A model generated the notes under the pieces. The model saw nothing but the letters and a program-made list of their open reading frames with translations, ran no database searches and was not told the DNA's origin. From Candidatus Poribacteria bacterium (GTDB lineage: Bacteria > Poribacteria > WGA-4E > WGA-3G), in the NCBI GenBank assembly GCA_022827625.1, contig JAJEIE010000027.1, positions 110,827 through 174,826 of the forward strand: DNA of 64,000 nt. Direction: 5' to 3'. Within the stretch, counting starts at the first letter, position 1. Each line of letters begins with the position of its first letter. This document shows, one piece after another, positions 46,270-54,870 of this stretch. A program made the translations under genes and the position numbers.

Positions 46270-46322
46270 CTGGATTCTCCTTCTATAGAGGGTGGCATGC
46301 TATGTACGTCGCACAAAGAGGA

Positions 46323-46772
46323 TCACTCTCTTGCGACGATAGCGAACCCGATTTTGTCTATACCTGCCTGTTTCGCTATATCCATCACCTGAACGATCTG
46401 CTCATGAAGGACTTCTCGCTCGGATTGGATAATCAGCATGCTTGTCGCTTCCTCTGGTGCGTTGATGAACTGGTTAAACATTTCATCAATTTGGACGACA
46501 GTGTCGTTCAGCACCATAGTGCCTCTATCTTCACCAGGTTCTGGATTCGCGATTCGGACAGTCAAACCTTTCGGTTTGTCGGGTGAGGGTTTCCCCGGCG
46601 GGGGCAACTGCACCCGAAGTCCTGGAATGGGTGAAAAAGTTGTTGACACCATGAAGAAGATCAGGAGCAGGAATACGCAATCAATCATAGGTGCCATACT
46701 GAGTGTTGGGGGCTTGCGTTCTCTAATTTTCGTCGCAATCAAACTCAATTTGGCTTCACCATTTTGTTGCAT
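46323..46772 (-). CDS. exbD: ExbD/TolR-family biopolymer transport protein
   Basis: 149 residues, SD AAAGGAG. N-terminal TM helix with APMIDCVFLLLIFFMVST and a periplasmic domain with a proline-rich start (LPPPGKPSPDKP). Works with ExbB to couple the proton gradient to outer-membrane transport. Encoded between ExbB and the second ExbD. Confidence 0.92.
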   Translation of the reverse strand: MQQNGEAKLSLIATKIRERKPPTLSMAPMIDCVFLLLIFFMVSTTFSPIPGLRVQLPPPGKPSPDKPKGLTVRIANPEPGEDRGTMVLNDTVVQIDEMFNQFINAPEEATSMLIIQSEREVLHEQIVQVMDIAKQAGIDKIGFAIVARE

Positions 46773-46885
46773 TTCAAAGTCTCCTTTCTCGTTGATGAGA
46801 TTAGGGTTAAGGTATGCTGACCTTGTGTACCCTACAAAGTCTGTGAGGAGAGGGCGGAATGTAGTCTATCCGCCCGTTCCGAGAC

Positions 46886-47878
46886 TTAGGCTTCGCCGCC
46901 TTCACCAACAATCAGCTGGTTCACGATCTCGGTAGAAACCTGAGAGATTTCGACCATGTGCCTGTTAACCCAGCTATCAAAGAGTTGGAAGAAAATCAGG
47001 CAAGGAATAGCGACTGTCAAGCCAGCAGCAGTTGTGAGGAGTGCCTGTGAGATACCACCTGCGAGCTGCTGTGGGTCACCTGTACCTTCAAGTGCGATTG
47101 TCGTAAACGCACTAATCATACCTGTAACAGTTCCGAGCAAGCCGAAGAGCGGAGAAACGACTGCGACGGTACCGAGAACCGGCAGATTTCTTTCAAGTTC
47201 AGGAATTTCGAGGAGACTTGCTTCTTCAATAGCTTCCTGAATTTCTTCTTTGGTAATGTCGCGTTCTTCGATTTGCGCTTGGCTGTATCGGAGCAGTCCT
47301 GCCTTCAGGACGTTAGCGAGAGGACCACCAGCTTCTTCACACGTCGAAACGGCTTCCATAATGTTCTCTTTCCGGAGAGAATCCGCGATGCTGGCGATAA
47401 ACTGTTCAGTTCCAATTCGAGAGCGGCTCCGCACGAAGGTGAAAAGCCTTTCAATAATAAAGGTGAGTGCGGTGATAGAGCAGAGGGCGAGTGGCCAAAA
47501 GACGAATCCGAACTTCTGGAAGAAAGTAACGATATTGTCTTTTTTCGTCATCTTGAGAGGGACGAAGTGGTCGCCGCCATTAACAACTGTAACGGGTTTA
47601 CCAAGCCGGTCGCCGTATCCTTCTCTATAGATACTGATGAGATAGCGGCCTGCTGGAACACCGGAGCGTTCATAGTCACCGTTGGCATCGGTGGTTGCTG
47701 CGAATTCTTCACCACTTTGCGCAACAATTTTAACCTCAACACCGTCAATCGGATTTTGTGCGGTCGTCGTATCAACAATCTGACCACGGACGGTTCCGCC
47801 GCTATCTTGTGCAAGAACCGTACCAGCTGACATGCCGATACAGGCGATTAACATTAACACTAAACTAAAACGAGTCAT
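46886..47878 (-). CDS. exbB: ExbB/TolQ/MotA proton channel with N-terminal CarboxypepD_reg-like domain
   Basis: 330 residues with TAAGGAGG upstream. Signal peptide 1-23 (cut after VLA), then a beta-sandwich like the carboxypeptidase regulatory domain (about 28-112: GTVRGQIVDT, GVEVKIVA, TDANGDYERSGVPAGRYLIS). Then TM1 (about 123-145), a cytoplasmic region and the MotA_TolQ_ExbB helices (about 235-320; VVSPLFGLLGTVTGMISAF and SQALLTTAAGLTVAIPCLIFF). The extra periplasmic domain could bind peptidoglycan, a TonB partner or outer-membrane protein. The next upstream gene encodes a large outer-membrane-type lipoprotein. Confidence 0.92.
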   Translation of the reverse strand: MTRFSLVLMLIACIGMSAGTVLAQDSGGTVRGQIVDTTTAQNPIDGVEVKIVAQSGEEFAATTDANGDYERSGVPAGRYLISIYREGYGDRLGKPVTVVNGGDHFVPLKMTKKDNIVTFFQKFGFVFWPLALCSITALTFIIERLFTFVRSRSRIGTEQFIASIADSLRKENIMEAVSTCEEAGGPLANVLKAGLLRYSQAQIEERDITKEEIQEAIEEASLLEIPELERNLPVLGTVAVVSPLFGLLGTVTGMISAFTTIALEGTGDPQQLAGGISQALLTTAAGLTVAIPCLIFFQLFDSWVNRHMVEISQVSTEIVNQLIVGEGGEA

Positions 47879-48177
47879 TCGTTCTAATCCTCCTTAGGGT
47901 AACTTGCCGAATACGGCGGCAAGTCTCTACAAGTCATTTCATAATGTAAGGTATTGTATGGATAAGGTGTAAACCTTTCTCCAACAACCCGGTTTTATCT
48001 GCACTTAAGCATTTCAAAAACTACGCAGTTTTCAAGTTGCGGCATCGCGATGTTAAAGGTGCGCTTACCGCTCACAACACCATTTTCATAAATAACACCT
48101 GAGTGCTTAAGAAGTTACGCGCTTAATTCGCGTGTAAGATTCAGGATAGTATCTCAAATGATATTGTGAAACGAGAA

Positions 48178-48210
48178 ATCGCTGGACGCGGCGAAGTCGA
48201 GTCCAGCGAT
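48178..48210 (-). terminator. Terminator-like hairpin after the large lipoprotein gene
   Basis: ATCGCTGGAC (48178-48187) and GTCCAGCGAT (48201-48210) form a perfect 10-bp stem with a 13-base loop, 12 bases after the stop of the minus-strand gene. On that strand it is followed by TTCTCGTTTC, so it is a moderately good terminator. The remaining gap to exbB (47879-48177) holds the exbB leader with a CTTGCCG/CGGCAAG hairpin (47903-47923); I see no gene in it. Confidence 0.6.
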
Positions 48211-48221
48211 CCAATTGCCAT

Positions 48222-51200
48222 TTAGAAACCCATCATTGCCCGTACGAACGTTGTATTACTCGTCGTGTGATCAAGCAAGATAGTCGTCCGTCGGTAACCA
48301 GCGAGGATAACGATGTTAAACCCAAGCCACTCACCACGGTTGATTGCTTGGACTTCAAATATCCGTGTTCGCAGGTCTGGACGGAAAAGCACTGGAACAT
48401 CTTCATCTTCCGGGAAGTTCGTCAAGTAATTCTTGAAGTTGTTATCCCGGTTGGTGAACTTCCGATATTGGAAACCGCCAAGAATGTTCATCCGTTGTGT
48501 GAACTGATAGTCGAGCCGGACACCCAGGACATCCTCACGACTTCTACGATTGAAGCGCAAGTATTCAATGGGTTCGTCATCAGTCGGGACAAACAGACGT
48601 GGGTTAAGTGCGTCGCCAATTTCCTCTGCACCGCGGTCGAATGCGCGATCCCAGATATACTTCACCATTGGCGTAAGCGTTAAATCTTCACCGATTCTGT
48701 CAATGAAGGGCAGATCTCCGAGCGGAATTTCATACCGTGCTTTGAGAATCGTCTGCTGATTGCGAACATCCCGTTCGGGGTAACGACGCCGTTTCCAGTT
48801 TTCAGAATCATAGATTAAGCCCGGGTCCTCGGGGTCGAGGGCATTAATCCCATGGTCTGGATAGAAGGGGAATTCCCGTCTTTCACCACTGGCACGAACC
48901 TGCTCGACTGGCACCATGAAGTCAACGCGTTGATCGGCGTTAAGCGGATCCCCCTCGTCACCGGAGCCCTCAACATCTAAGAAGATAGCCTCGGATTCAT
49001 CCTGCTCAAACTGTTTTTGCAGAACGACGAGGAATTTTGCTTCTAATGTGAGGTTAGGAACAGCGGTATAGAGGAACTGAAGCGTTGTGGTGTTCACACG
49101 AGCGTTGTAGAAATCCAGCTCATCGGAAATCTGGACAGGTTCCAATTCGCCAACACGCAGTGTAATCGTGTAATCTGGGATATCGTCGCGGACGCGCACG
49201 AATCGGTTTTGGAAAAGGACCGTTCCAAAGTCTGGAATGTCCCGTTGATAGGTAACGTGTAGATACCTGGAATCGTTCTGTCGGCGGCTTGAGACCTGAC
49301 TTTCGTTGAGCCATCCGACTTTGAGTGAAAGGTTATCAAGGAGGTCATATTCAGCGAAGACGTGGTATCCTTCTCTGTCTATTCCGTACTCGTATTGTGG
49401 TTCAAAATCATCCTCAAGTGAGTCGATCGTACCGTTGTTGTTCAGGTCGACGAGGTCGGTAAACACCGGTGGATCCGCATCAAAGATGAGGAAATCTTCT
49501 TGGAAGTCGAGCACGCCGTTTTGGTCTCTGTCATCAGCACGTGGTAGGACTCCGTCGAAGTCGATATCATCCGGCCAGTCGTCATCATCATCGTCATCCT
49601 CAATGAGGGCGTAATTGACTTCATCCCACGGGTCTCTTTCAGCTTGGGACTCAGGCGTCCTTTCCAAGGTGTAGGGTTGATCCCTATCGGTATTGGCACC
49701 GAAATTGAGGTAGGTTGTGGTGTACCCCGGATCGATATGATAATAGACCCCTTCGAGGTATAACTTTCCGAAGCGAGATCTGAGATGGATAAACCATGCG
49801 GCTTCTCTACCCATTTCACCGTCACCGCCTTCATCCGTTCCATCGCCGCCCAATCTGGCTTCAAATCGTTCACCTTCCGTTTCGGAATAGGTAGGTATCC
49901 CATTTCGGTCTAAAGGTAAGCCTGTTGCTGGATCAATGGAGATACCGGTTTCTTCCTCACCGTCTTCGCCTAAGATAGTCGGTTTGAGTCTGCTAAATCC
50001 AATCTGCCCTTTGGGGATAGTCGGATACTGTTTATATTTCCCGTTAATGGAGTAGTGTGCCCGAAGGAAAACGTTACCGATAGTCCCTTCAAGGTCGAGT
50101 CCGTAGAGGACTGCTGCACGTGCTGCACCATAGCGGTAGCTGATTTTACGCGGTCTACCTTCACCTGTCCAAGCGTCTGGATTGTCGTGAAGACTTGCCC
50201 GGTTCGCGGTGTAATCAGAAGATTGCCCATAGTTACCGGGTGCTTGAATAACATCACGGTATGGCATCTCGATATGACCATCTTCGGTTTTAATCCACTC
50301 TTCGGCGAACGGATCAGCCCCTTCCGCAGCTCTGTTCGCTTCACTGAAACCGATGACGGCGATATTGTAGTCACCAGCTGCAATTATTTCAAAGTTGACG
50401 GATTGAACCGTGCGGGGGTCAATATCGTGGTCTGCAAAAACCAAGTCATATCTCATCTTATTAAAGCCGTCGACAATCGCCCAATCCCCAGACGTACGAA
50501 TCTCAGAGGGAAGTCCACCTACATCAATTGGCGTGACATCACTGGAAAAAACCTCAATGGGCGGTAGGGTATCAACGGGACCAGACTTTGGCTCAACCCC
50601 TTCTTCAATTTCTTCGGGGGTTAAATCTTCCAATTCTTGCGTAACCACAGTAATTGTCATCCGTTTGAAAGCTGCACCGACACCCCCTTGAAGGTTCTCG
50701 CCATGTAGGTTTTCGTCGTAACCAGAGAATTGTGTAACGAGACCATGATTGTCTTCGGGGGAATCATCGCGGAAGACGACAGAAATAGTTTCCGGAGGCG
50801 TATTTGCGACGGTACCCATTATTGGGTTTTCAACGCGCTCTGGATGTTCTTTATGAAGATTGACATAAGTAAACCCAACGCGGAAAATGTCGCCCAAAAG
50901 ACCTTGTGCCCGGAAACCCATGAGGCGTGCGTTTTCAATGTGCCGCACTCCAGCGTCTTCATTTAGACCGTTCCGACGTCCGAGAGTCGGTGCGAGGTTC
51001 GCCGCTGCGTCTGTCAACTGGACAGGGTTGGAGATACGAGAGTTAATGAGTGTAAAGAGATGGCGCTCCTGTGCGAAGGAGATATCCCAACGCAGTCCGT
51101 CAAACTCGGTTTTGTAGAGGATATAACGGTTTGGGAACAACGTAGAGGGCTTGAAACGCATGCTATCACCGATGGCAAACTCGGTATATCTGCCACGGAA

Positions 51201-51545
51201 ACTGTCTTCAGTGAGAACAGTTCTATCTAACTGCGCCGAGAATCTTTCACTATCAAGCTGACCTGTCCAACCGACAAACAATTCACCATTTTGGTCGAAC
51301 TCTTTCTGCTCGCGATAGTTGTAGACCTCGTTACCTTCAAGCAGCTCTTTACCAAACAGATCGTAGAAGAACTGGGGTTCTTCTTCCAACTGGAACCGCG
51401 CTGAAAATTTAGAACTCCCCTCAATCGTTGGTAATAGGGGTTCTTGTGGACCAAGGCTCTGTGCACCACAACCGTAAAGCACAAAAGCACTCAGGATACA
51501 GGTCGCTACAAGTAAAACATCAATTGATTGTTTTAGCCTGTTCAT
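48222..51545 (-). CDS. Large lipoprotein, predicted outer-membrane barrel, with EF-hand-like loops
   Basis: 1107 residues with AAGGAGG upstream. Signal peptide with lipobox LYGC (Cys26). The rest is rich in alternating polar/aromatic strands and ends in Phe (RAMMGF), which suggests a beta-barrel. Around residues 645-715 an acidic insert (run of seven Asp) leads into three loops that fit the DxDxDG-type calcium pattern: DIDFDGVLPRAD, DRDQNGVLDFQE and DLNNNGTIDSLE. The first has Asp at position 12, the other two Glu. The family is not recognised. It may work with the ExbB/ExbD genes downstream. Confidence 0.82.
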   Translation of the reverse strand: MNRLKQSIDVLLVATCILSAFVLYGCGAQSLGPQEPLLPTIEGSSKFSARFQLEEEPQFFYDLFGKELLEGNEVYNYREQKEFDQNGELFVGWTGQLDSERFSAQLDRTVLTEDSFRGRYTEFAIGDSMRFKPSTLFPNRYILYKTEFDGLRWDISFAQERHLFTLINSRISNPVQLTDAAANLAPTLGRRNGLNEDAGVRHIENARLMGFRAQGLLGDIFRVGFTYVNLHKEHPERVENPIMGTVANTPPETISVVFRDDSPEDNHGLVTQFSGYDENLHGENLQGGVGAAFKRMTITVVTQELEDLTPEEIEEGVEPKSGPVDTLPPIEVFSSDVTPIDVGGLPSEIRTSGDWAIVDGFNKMRYDLVFADHDIDPRTVQSVNFEIIAAGDYNIAVIGFSEANRAAEGADPFAEEWIKTEDGHIEMPYRDVIQAPGNYGQSSDYTANRASLHDNPDAWTGEGRPRKISYRYGAARAAVLYGLDLEGTIGNVFLRAHYSINGKYKQYPTIPKGQIGFSRLKPTILGEDGEEETGISIDPATGLPLDRNGIPTYSETEGERFEARLGGDGTDEGGDGEMGREAAWFIHLRSRFGKLYLEGVYYHIDPGYTTTYLNFGANTDRDQPYTLERTPESQAERDPWDEVNYALIEDDDDDDDWPDDIDFDGVLPRADDRDQNGVLDFQEDFLIFDADPPVFTDLVDLNNNGTIDSLEDDFEPQYEYGIDREGYHVFAEYDLLDNLSLKVGWLNESQVSSRRQNDSRYLHVTYQRDIPDFGTVLFQNRFVRVRDDIPDYTITLRVGELEPVQISDELDFYNARVNTTTLQFLYTAVPNLTLEAKFLVVLQKQFEQDESEAIFLDVEGSGDEGDPLNADQRVDFMVPVEQVRASGERREFPFYPDHGINALDPEDPGLIYDSENWKRRRYPERDVRNQQTILKARYEIPLGDLPFIDRIGEDLTLTPMVKYIWDRAFDRGAEEIGDALNPRLFVPTDDEPIEYLRFNRRSREDVLGVRLDYQFTQRMNILGGFQYRKFTNRDNNFKNYLTNFPEDEDVPVLFRPDLRTRIFEVQAINRGEWLGFNIVILAGYRRTTILLDHTTSNTTFVRAMMGF

Positions 51546-52169
51546 TACTTTGTTTTTCCTCCTTGGAAATGATGAATCGGAAATTTGGGCAACTGAACAG
51601 TGATATAAGCATTGTTTGCTTTTCGCTGTATCTACCCCGGTCTCCGAACAAAAAACCTTAAAAATGGATGAAAACTGCTTTACTTGTAAACGAAAAGGTT
51701 AAAATATCGTTAGTGAAACTAACAGTATTTCTGTTTTAGGGTTCTCGGTTACTGCTGCGCGGTTGCCTCAAAATTGTGGATCCCGCACGAAGCGTATAGA
51801 AAGCAAGTCTCCTTCACAACAAATTAAGGGTTAGTCTTGCGGAAGTTAAACACGCGGTGAAACGCCACAAAACTGTTCTTGGTTTTTAAAGTAGCACTGA
51901 TTTGAATTTCTGTCAAGTTTTTAACAGAAAAAATATATTCATTAGGGTGATTTTTGCATATCATACCGAAAATGTAATATATTTTCAAGTTTTAAATATA
52001 TCAATGCTGTTTACATTCGTCTTTATAATCCGTTCTAAGGTAGGCAATCAATATCCAGAAAGCATACTGTGTGTTAGACATACTATATATTATACCATAT
52101 TTCAAGAAAAAATGACATTTTTTTTTCAAATTCTGGAACTGAGACCACAAATGTTGCGTGGCACTCTAT
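51546..52169. other. 624-base AT-rich intergenic region
   Basis: Between the large lipoprotein gene and the Wzz-like gene (both minus). It holds a perfect palindrome GTTAGT-gaa-ACTAAC at 51709-51723, a possible operator. A possible minus-strand promoter is TTGACA (51916-51911), 17-base spacer, TACTTT (51893-51888), 340 bases before the lipoprotein start. Bases about 51900-52140 are strongly AT-rich. I see no gene. Confidence 0.5.
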
Positions 52170-53585
52170 TTAAGTCTCTGGATTTACAGCGGTTTTATCG
52201 AAATATTCGATGAGTAAGACGGTTGTGATCCCAAGCACCGTTCCGGCGATTCCTGCAATAACAAGAATGACTTTGAGTTGTGGACTGACAGGAATCTTCC
52301 TTGGTACAGCACGGTCAATGATTTCAATACCCCCTACCTGATTGCGAGAAGACGTTAACTTAGATTCAGCATATAATATCTCAGCTTCAAGTGAACGTTT
52401 CGCAATTTCTTCCGCAAGGGCGTTCGTCTTCTGAATTTTGGCTCCCATTTGCATGAGAATAATCTGGTTTTCCGGGATTTGTTCCAATAATTGCGCCAGT
52501 TCCGTTTCTAATGTGTCAAGTTCTTGCTTGAAGCGTTTCACCGCATTTTCATAACGCGAAAGGTTTGGGATGAATGTTGTTAACTGGTTCTTTATATAGG
52601 TATAATGTGCAGAAGGACCGGAGGTAACGGTAGTGGTCTTAGGTGGGATTTGTGTGTTTTTCTGCTGAATATCAGCGATTTGTGCGTCAAGCCCCTTCAA
52701 TTCCGAGGGGGTCTTTCCGACTTTCTCTTCGTCAGCGACACGCTGTGATTCGAGGTTAAAGAGTTTTTCTTGCTGAAAGAGCCAGACTGGGTCATAAGTG
52801 GTGGTTTCGGAGAGTTGGGCTTGTTCGGGGAGGCGGCTTAATTGTTCCTGTAGATACGTGATATGCGCACGCGTTGCATAGGCTTGTTGCTGATTTGTCT
52901 CAATATTTTCGCGAACACTGGCATAACGTTCAAGCAAATTAGTGAGCGTTGGCACCCATGTCTCTGAGCTCCCGTTTTGGCGAACGAATTGGAGAAGGGC
53001 ATTTAAGTCTTTTTGTATTTCGGCTTGAATTTCTTCCTGTTTCGCTTCGAGAAATTCCATGCGTTTTCTAAGTTTCGTTTCTTCATCTCCACGCCGCAAG
53101 GTTTTCATGTCTTGCGCGAGTTGGTTGACAAGAAGTGCTGCATTCCGCTCTCCACCTTCTGCCTCAGTCAAGGCGATCGAAAGATTAATATAATCAGAAT
53201 CCGGGTTTAGTTGTGCCTTGAGGGTGCGTTTGAGTTTGCCGATCGATGGAAGGAGAGCGACCGCGTCCGTGTTCCCGTTTTCTTCAAGATTCTCGATTGC
53301 TGTTTTCAGCATCGACTCTGTGGAGAAGCGGGCACTGATTGTTTCCATTTCCCGGCGGTCAATACCACCGGAAAGGACGCTCTGAAAGAGGTTTGCTGAA
53401 GGAAGAGAAGGCGTTGCACTGGGTTGAACAAACAACATTAGCGTGGAGGCAGCATACGTTTTAGGCAAACGGAGTGAAATAATTAAGGCAGTTCCTAATA
53501 CCAACAGAATACTCAGGCAGAATGTAAAAGTGTGTTTTCGGATAAGTTGAAAATAGTCACGTAGGTGTGCCTCCTGTTGCGACAT
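52170..53585 (-). CDS. Wzz/GNVR-type polysaccharide chain-length regulator
   Basis: 471 residues. TM1 at about 20-42 (FTFCLSILLVLGTALIISL), a long periplasmic region with two coiled-coil stretches (about 160-260 and 340-420), a GNVR-like part before TM2 (about 435-460; GIEIIDRAVPRKIPVSP then VILVIAGIAGTVLGITTVLLI). No cytoplasmic tyrosine kinase domain follows, so it is the Wzz type rather than Wzc. It sets the length of exported polysaccharide. No glycosyltransferases are next to it. Confidence 0.88.
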   Translation of the reverse strand: MSQQEAHLRDYFQLIRKHTFTFCLSILLVLGTALIISLRLPKTYAASTLMLFVQPSATPSLPSANLFQSVLSGGIDRREMETISARFSTESMLKTAIENLEENGNTDAVALLPSIGKLKRTLKAQLNPDSDYINLSIALTEAEGGERNAALLVNQLAQDMKTLRRGDEETKLRKRMEFLEAKQEEIQAEIQKDLNALLQFVRQNGSSETWVPTLTNLLERYASVRENIETNQQQAYATRAHITYLQEQLSRLPEQAQLSETTTYDPVWLFQQEKLFNLESQRVADEEKVGKTPSELKGLDAQIADIQQKNTQIPPKTTTVTSGPSAHYTYIKNQLTTFIPNLSRYENAVKRFKQELDTLETELAQLLEQIPENQIILMQMGAKIQKTNALAEEIAKRSLEAEILYAESKLTSSRNQVGGIEIIDRAVPRKIPVSPQLKVILVIAGIAGTVLGITTVLLIEYFDKTAVNPET

Positions 53586-53644
53586 GGATATACAGAATTT
53601 CTGCCCCGCGTATGGACAAGAAATTGCCCCTCCTTCTCTTCCAT

Positions 53645-54205
53645 CTATAGGTTGTTAGCAATGCGAATTTCTTCGTCGTTGAAGGCTTCGTCGTGCCATT
53701 CGGTTATGCGCCATTCGTCATTTCTTTTTTCAAAGATGAAAAGGTTATCACCTTCAGCGAACCAGCCGGTGAACCCACCTTCAAGCGACTGACCGTCTGC
53801 AACGAATCCTTGGATTCTGTAATGGTTCCGAACTTCCGCCCGATTGCCATCTTCGTTCATGGAAATTTCCGGCGGCGCAGAGAGTTCTATCTCAATATCC
53901 TGAAACTGCTCGAAGACGCGCGTTGCAGCGTCACGTTCTTGTCGAATGTCGTCAAATTCCAGATCGTCTGTCTTGTCTCCGTCTGTCCCCATGTCGGAAA
54001 CGTAAAGGAAACCCTCTTCCCAAAAGGTACCGATATAAGAATTAACATCTTCGGTCTCGTAACCTTCACGCCACCGCTCTAAGACTTTATTAATTTGAAG
54101 GAGTTCTTCAGGTGGAACCTGACCGACTTTTTCGGCATCCCCACACCCCATAAAGCCTATGAGTAAAATGAGTATGCCTCCGATTTTTATCAAACTCCTG
54201 AACAT
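53645..54205 (-). CDS. NTF2/SnoaL-like lipoprotein
   Basis: 186 residues. Signal peptide and lipobox FMGC (Cys21). The mature part has the pattern of an NTF2-like cone fold: N-terminal helix (LLQINKVLERWREGYET), strand pair and the terminal strands with DEWRITEWHDEAF, as in nuclear-transport-factor-2 or SnoaL proteins. No catalytic residues can be assigned. Between the Wzz-like and DUF5683 genes, 21 bases from the latter. Confidence 0.75.
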   Translation of the reverse strand: MFRSLIKIGGILILLIGFMGCGDAEKVGQVPPEELLQINKVLERWREGYETEDVNSYIGTFWEEGFLYVSDMGTDGDKTDDLEFDDIRQERDAATRVFEQFQDIEIELSAPPEISMNEDGNRAEVRNHYRIQGFVADGQSLEGGFTGWFAEGDNLFIFEKRNDEWRITEWHDEAFNDEEIRIANNL

Positions 54206-54226
54206 AGTGAATGTTCTCCCTTAAAT

Positions 54227-54799
54227 TTAAAAAGTTTTAATAATACCGAAATAAAGATGTGAAGGGGTGGCACCGATTTCAACCCCCAATTTCTCCATGT
54301 CTTTTGCATCTTGTTGGATGGACTCGACCAGGGTAGTAGCATTATAGAAGTTTGAACTCACATAAGAGTCGATGAGGCTATAGACCCAGATACCGATACC
54401 CGTATACATAAAAAATGTTCTGAGTTTGTAGCGTTGATTTGCGTAGTCGTATCTTTCTAATACCCCGGCTTCGTCGTGCGGATTTAAACTGGCATAAGTC
54501 GCGTAATCATTGTAACGATTATTAAAAGATCTCTGTGCCAGCAAGGCACCGATAGCAGAACCGCCTACCCCGAGAACAGTCAAACTACCTCGGAAGTAGC
54601 TGCGGCTGTAAAATTGCCCCCACCCCGGAAAAACAGCAGAACGAACCATTGCACCGATTGGCGAAACAAGTTCGATCTCTTCCTCGGTGTCAACTGGTTT
54701 CTGCTCAAGGTCTGTACTATTTTCAGCCTCTTGCGCAAAACTGGTATGAAGGCTAAAAAATAGTAGTAAAATAATTAGAAAAACTCGCAAAAATCGCAT
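54227..54799 (-). CDS. DUF5683 membrane protein
   Basis: 190 residues with a signal peptide (to about residue 22, SFA). The block VFPGWGQFYSRSYFRGSLTVLG is the family signature, followed by two TM helices (about 75-95 and 137-155). DUF5683 proteins are small envelope proteins of unknown function in bacteroidetes-like and related bacteria. Confidence 0.8.
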   Translation of the reverse strand: MRFLRVFLIILLLFFSLHTSFAQEAENSTDLEQKPVDTEEEIELVSPIGAMVRSAVFPGWGQFYSRSYFRGSLTVLGVGGSAIGALLAQRSFNNRYNDYATYASLNPHDEAGVLERYDYANQRYKLRTFFMYTGIGIWVYSLIDSYVSSNFYNATTLVESIQQDAKDMEKLGVEIGATPSHLYFGIIKTF

Positions 54800-54870
54800 C
54801 TGATGTGTAGGTGTCTGGGCTTCACGCTTCCAAGAGGTTGCGCAAAGCCCATTTTACTTGTATAAATATC

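Noticed and set aside
48267..48683. Plus-strand frames of 130-170 residues within the large lipoprotein gene (also at 50055)
   Set aside because: They are antisense shadows of a clear 1107-residue coding frame with a good start and no internal evidence of their own.
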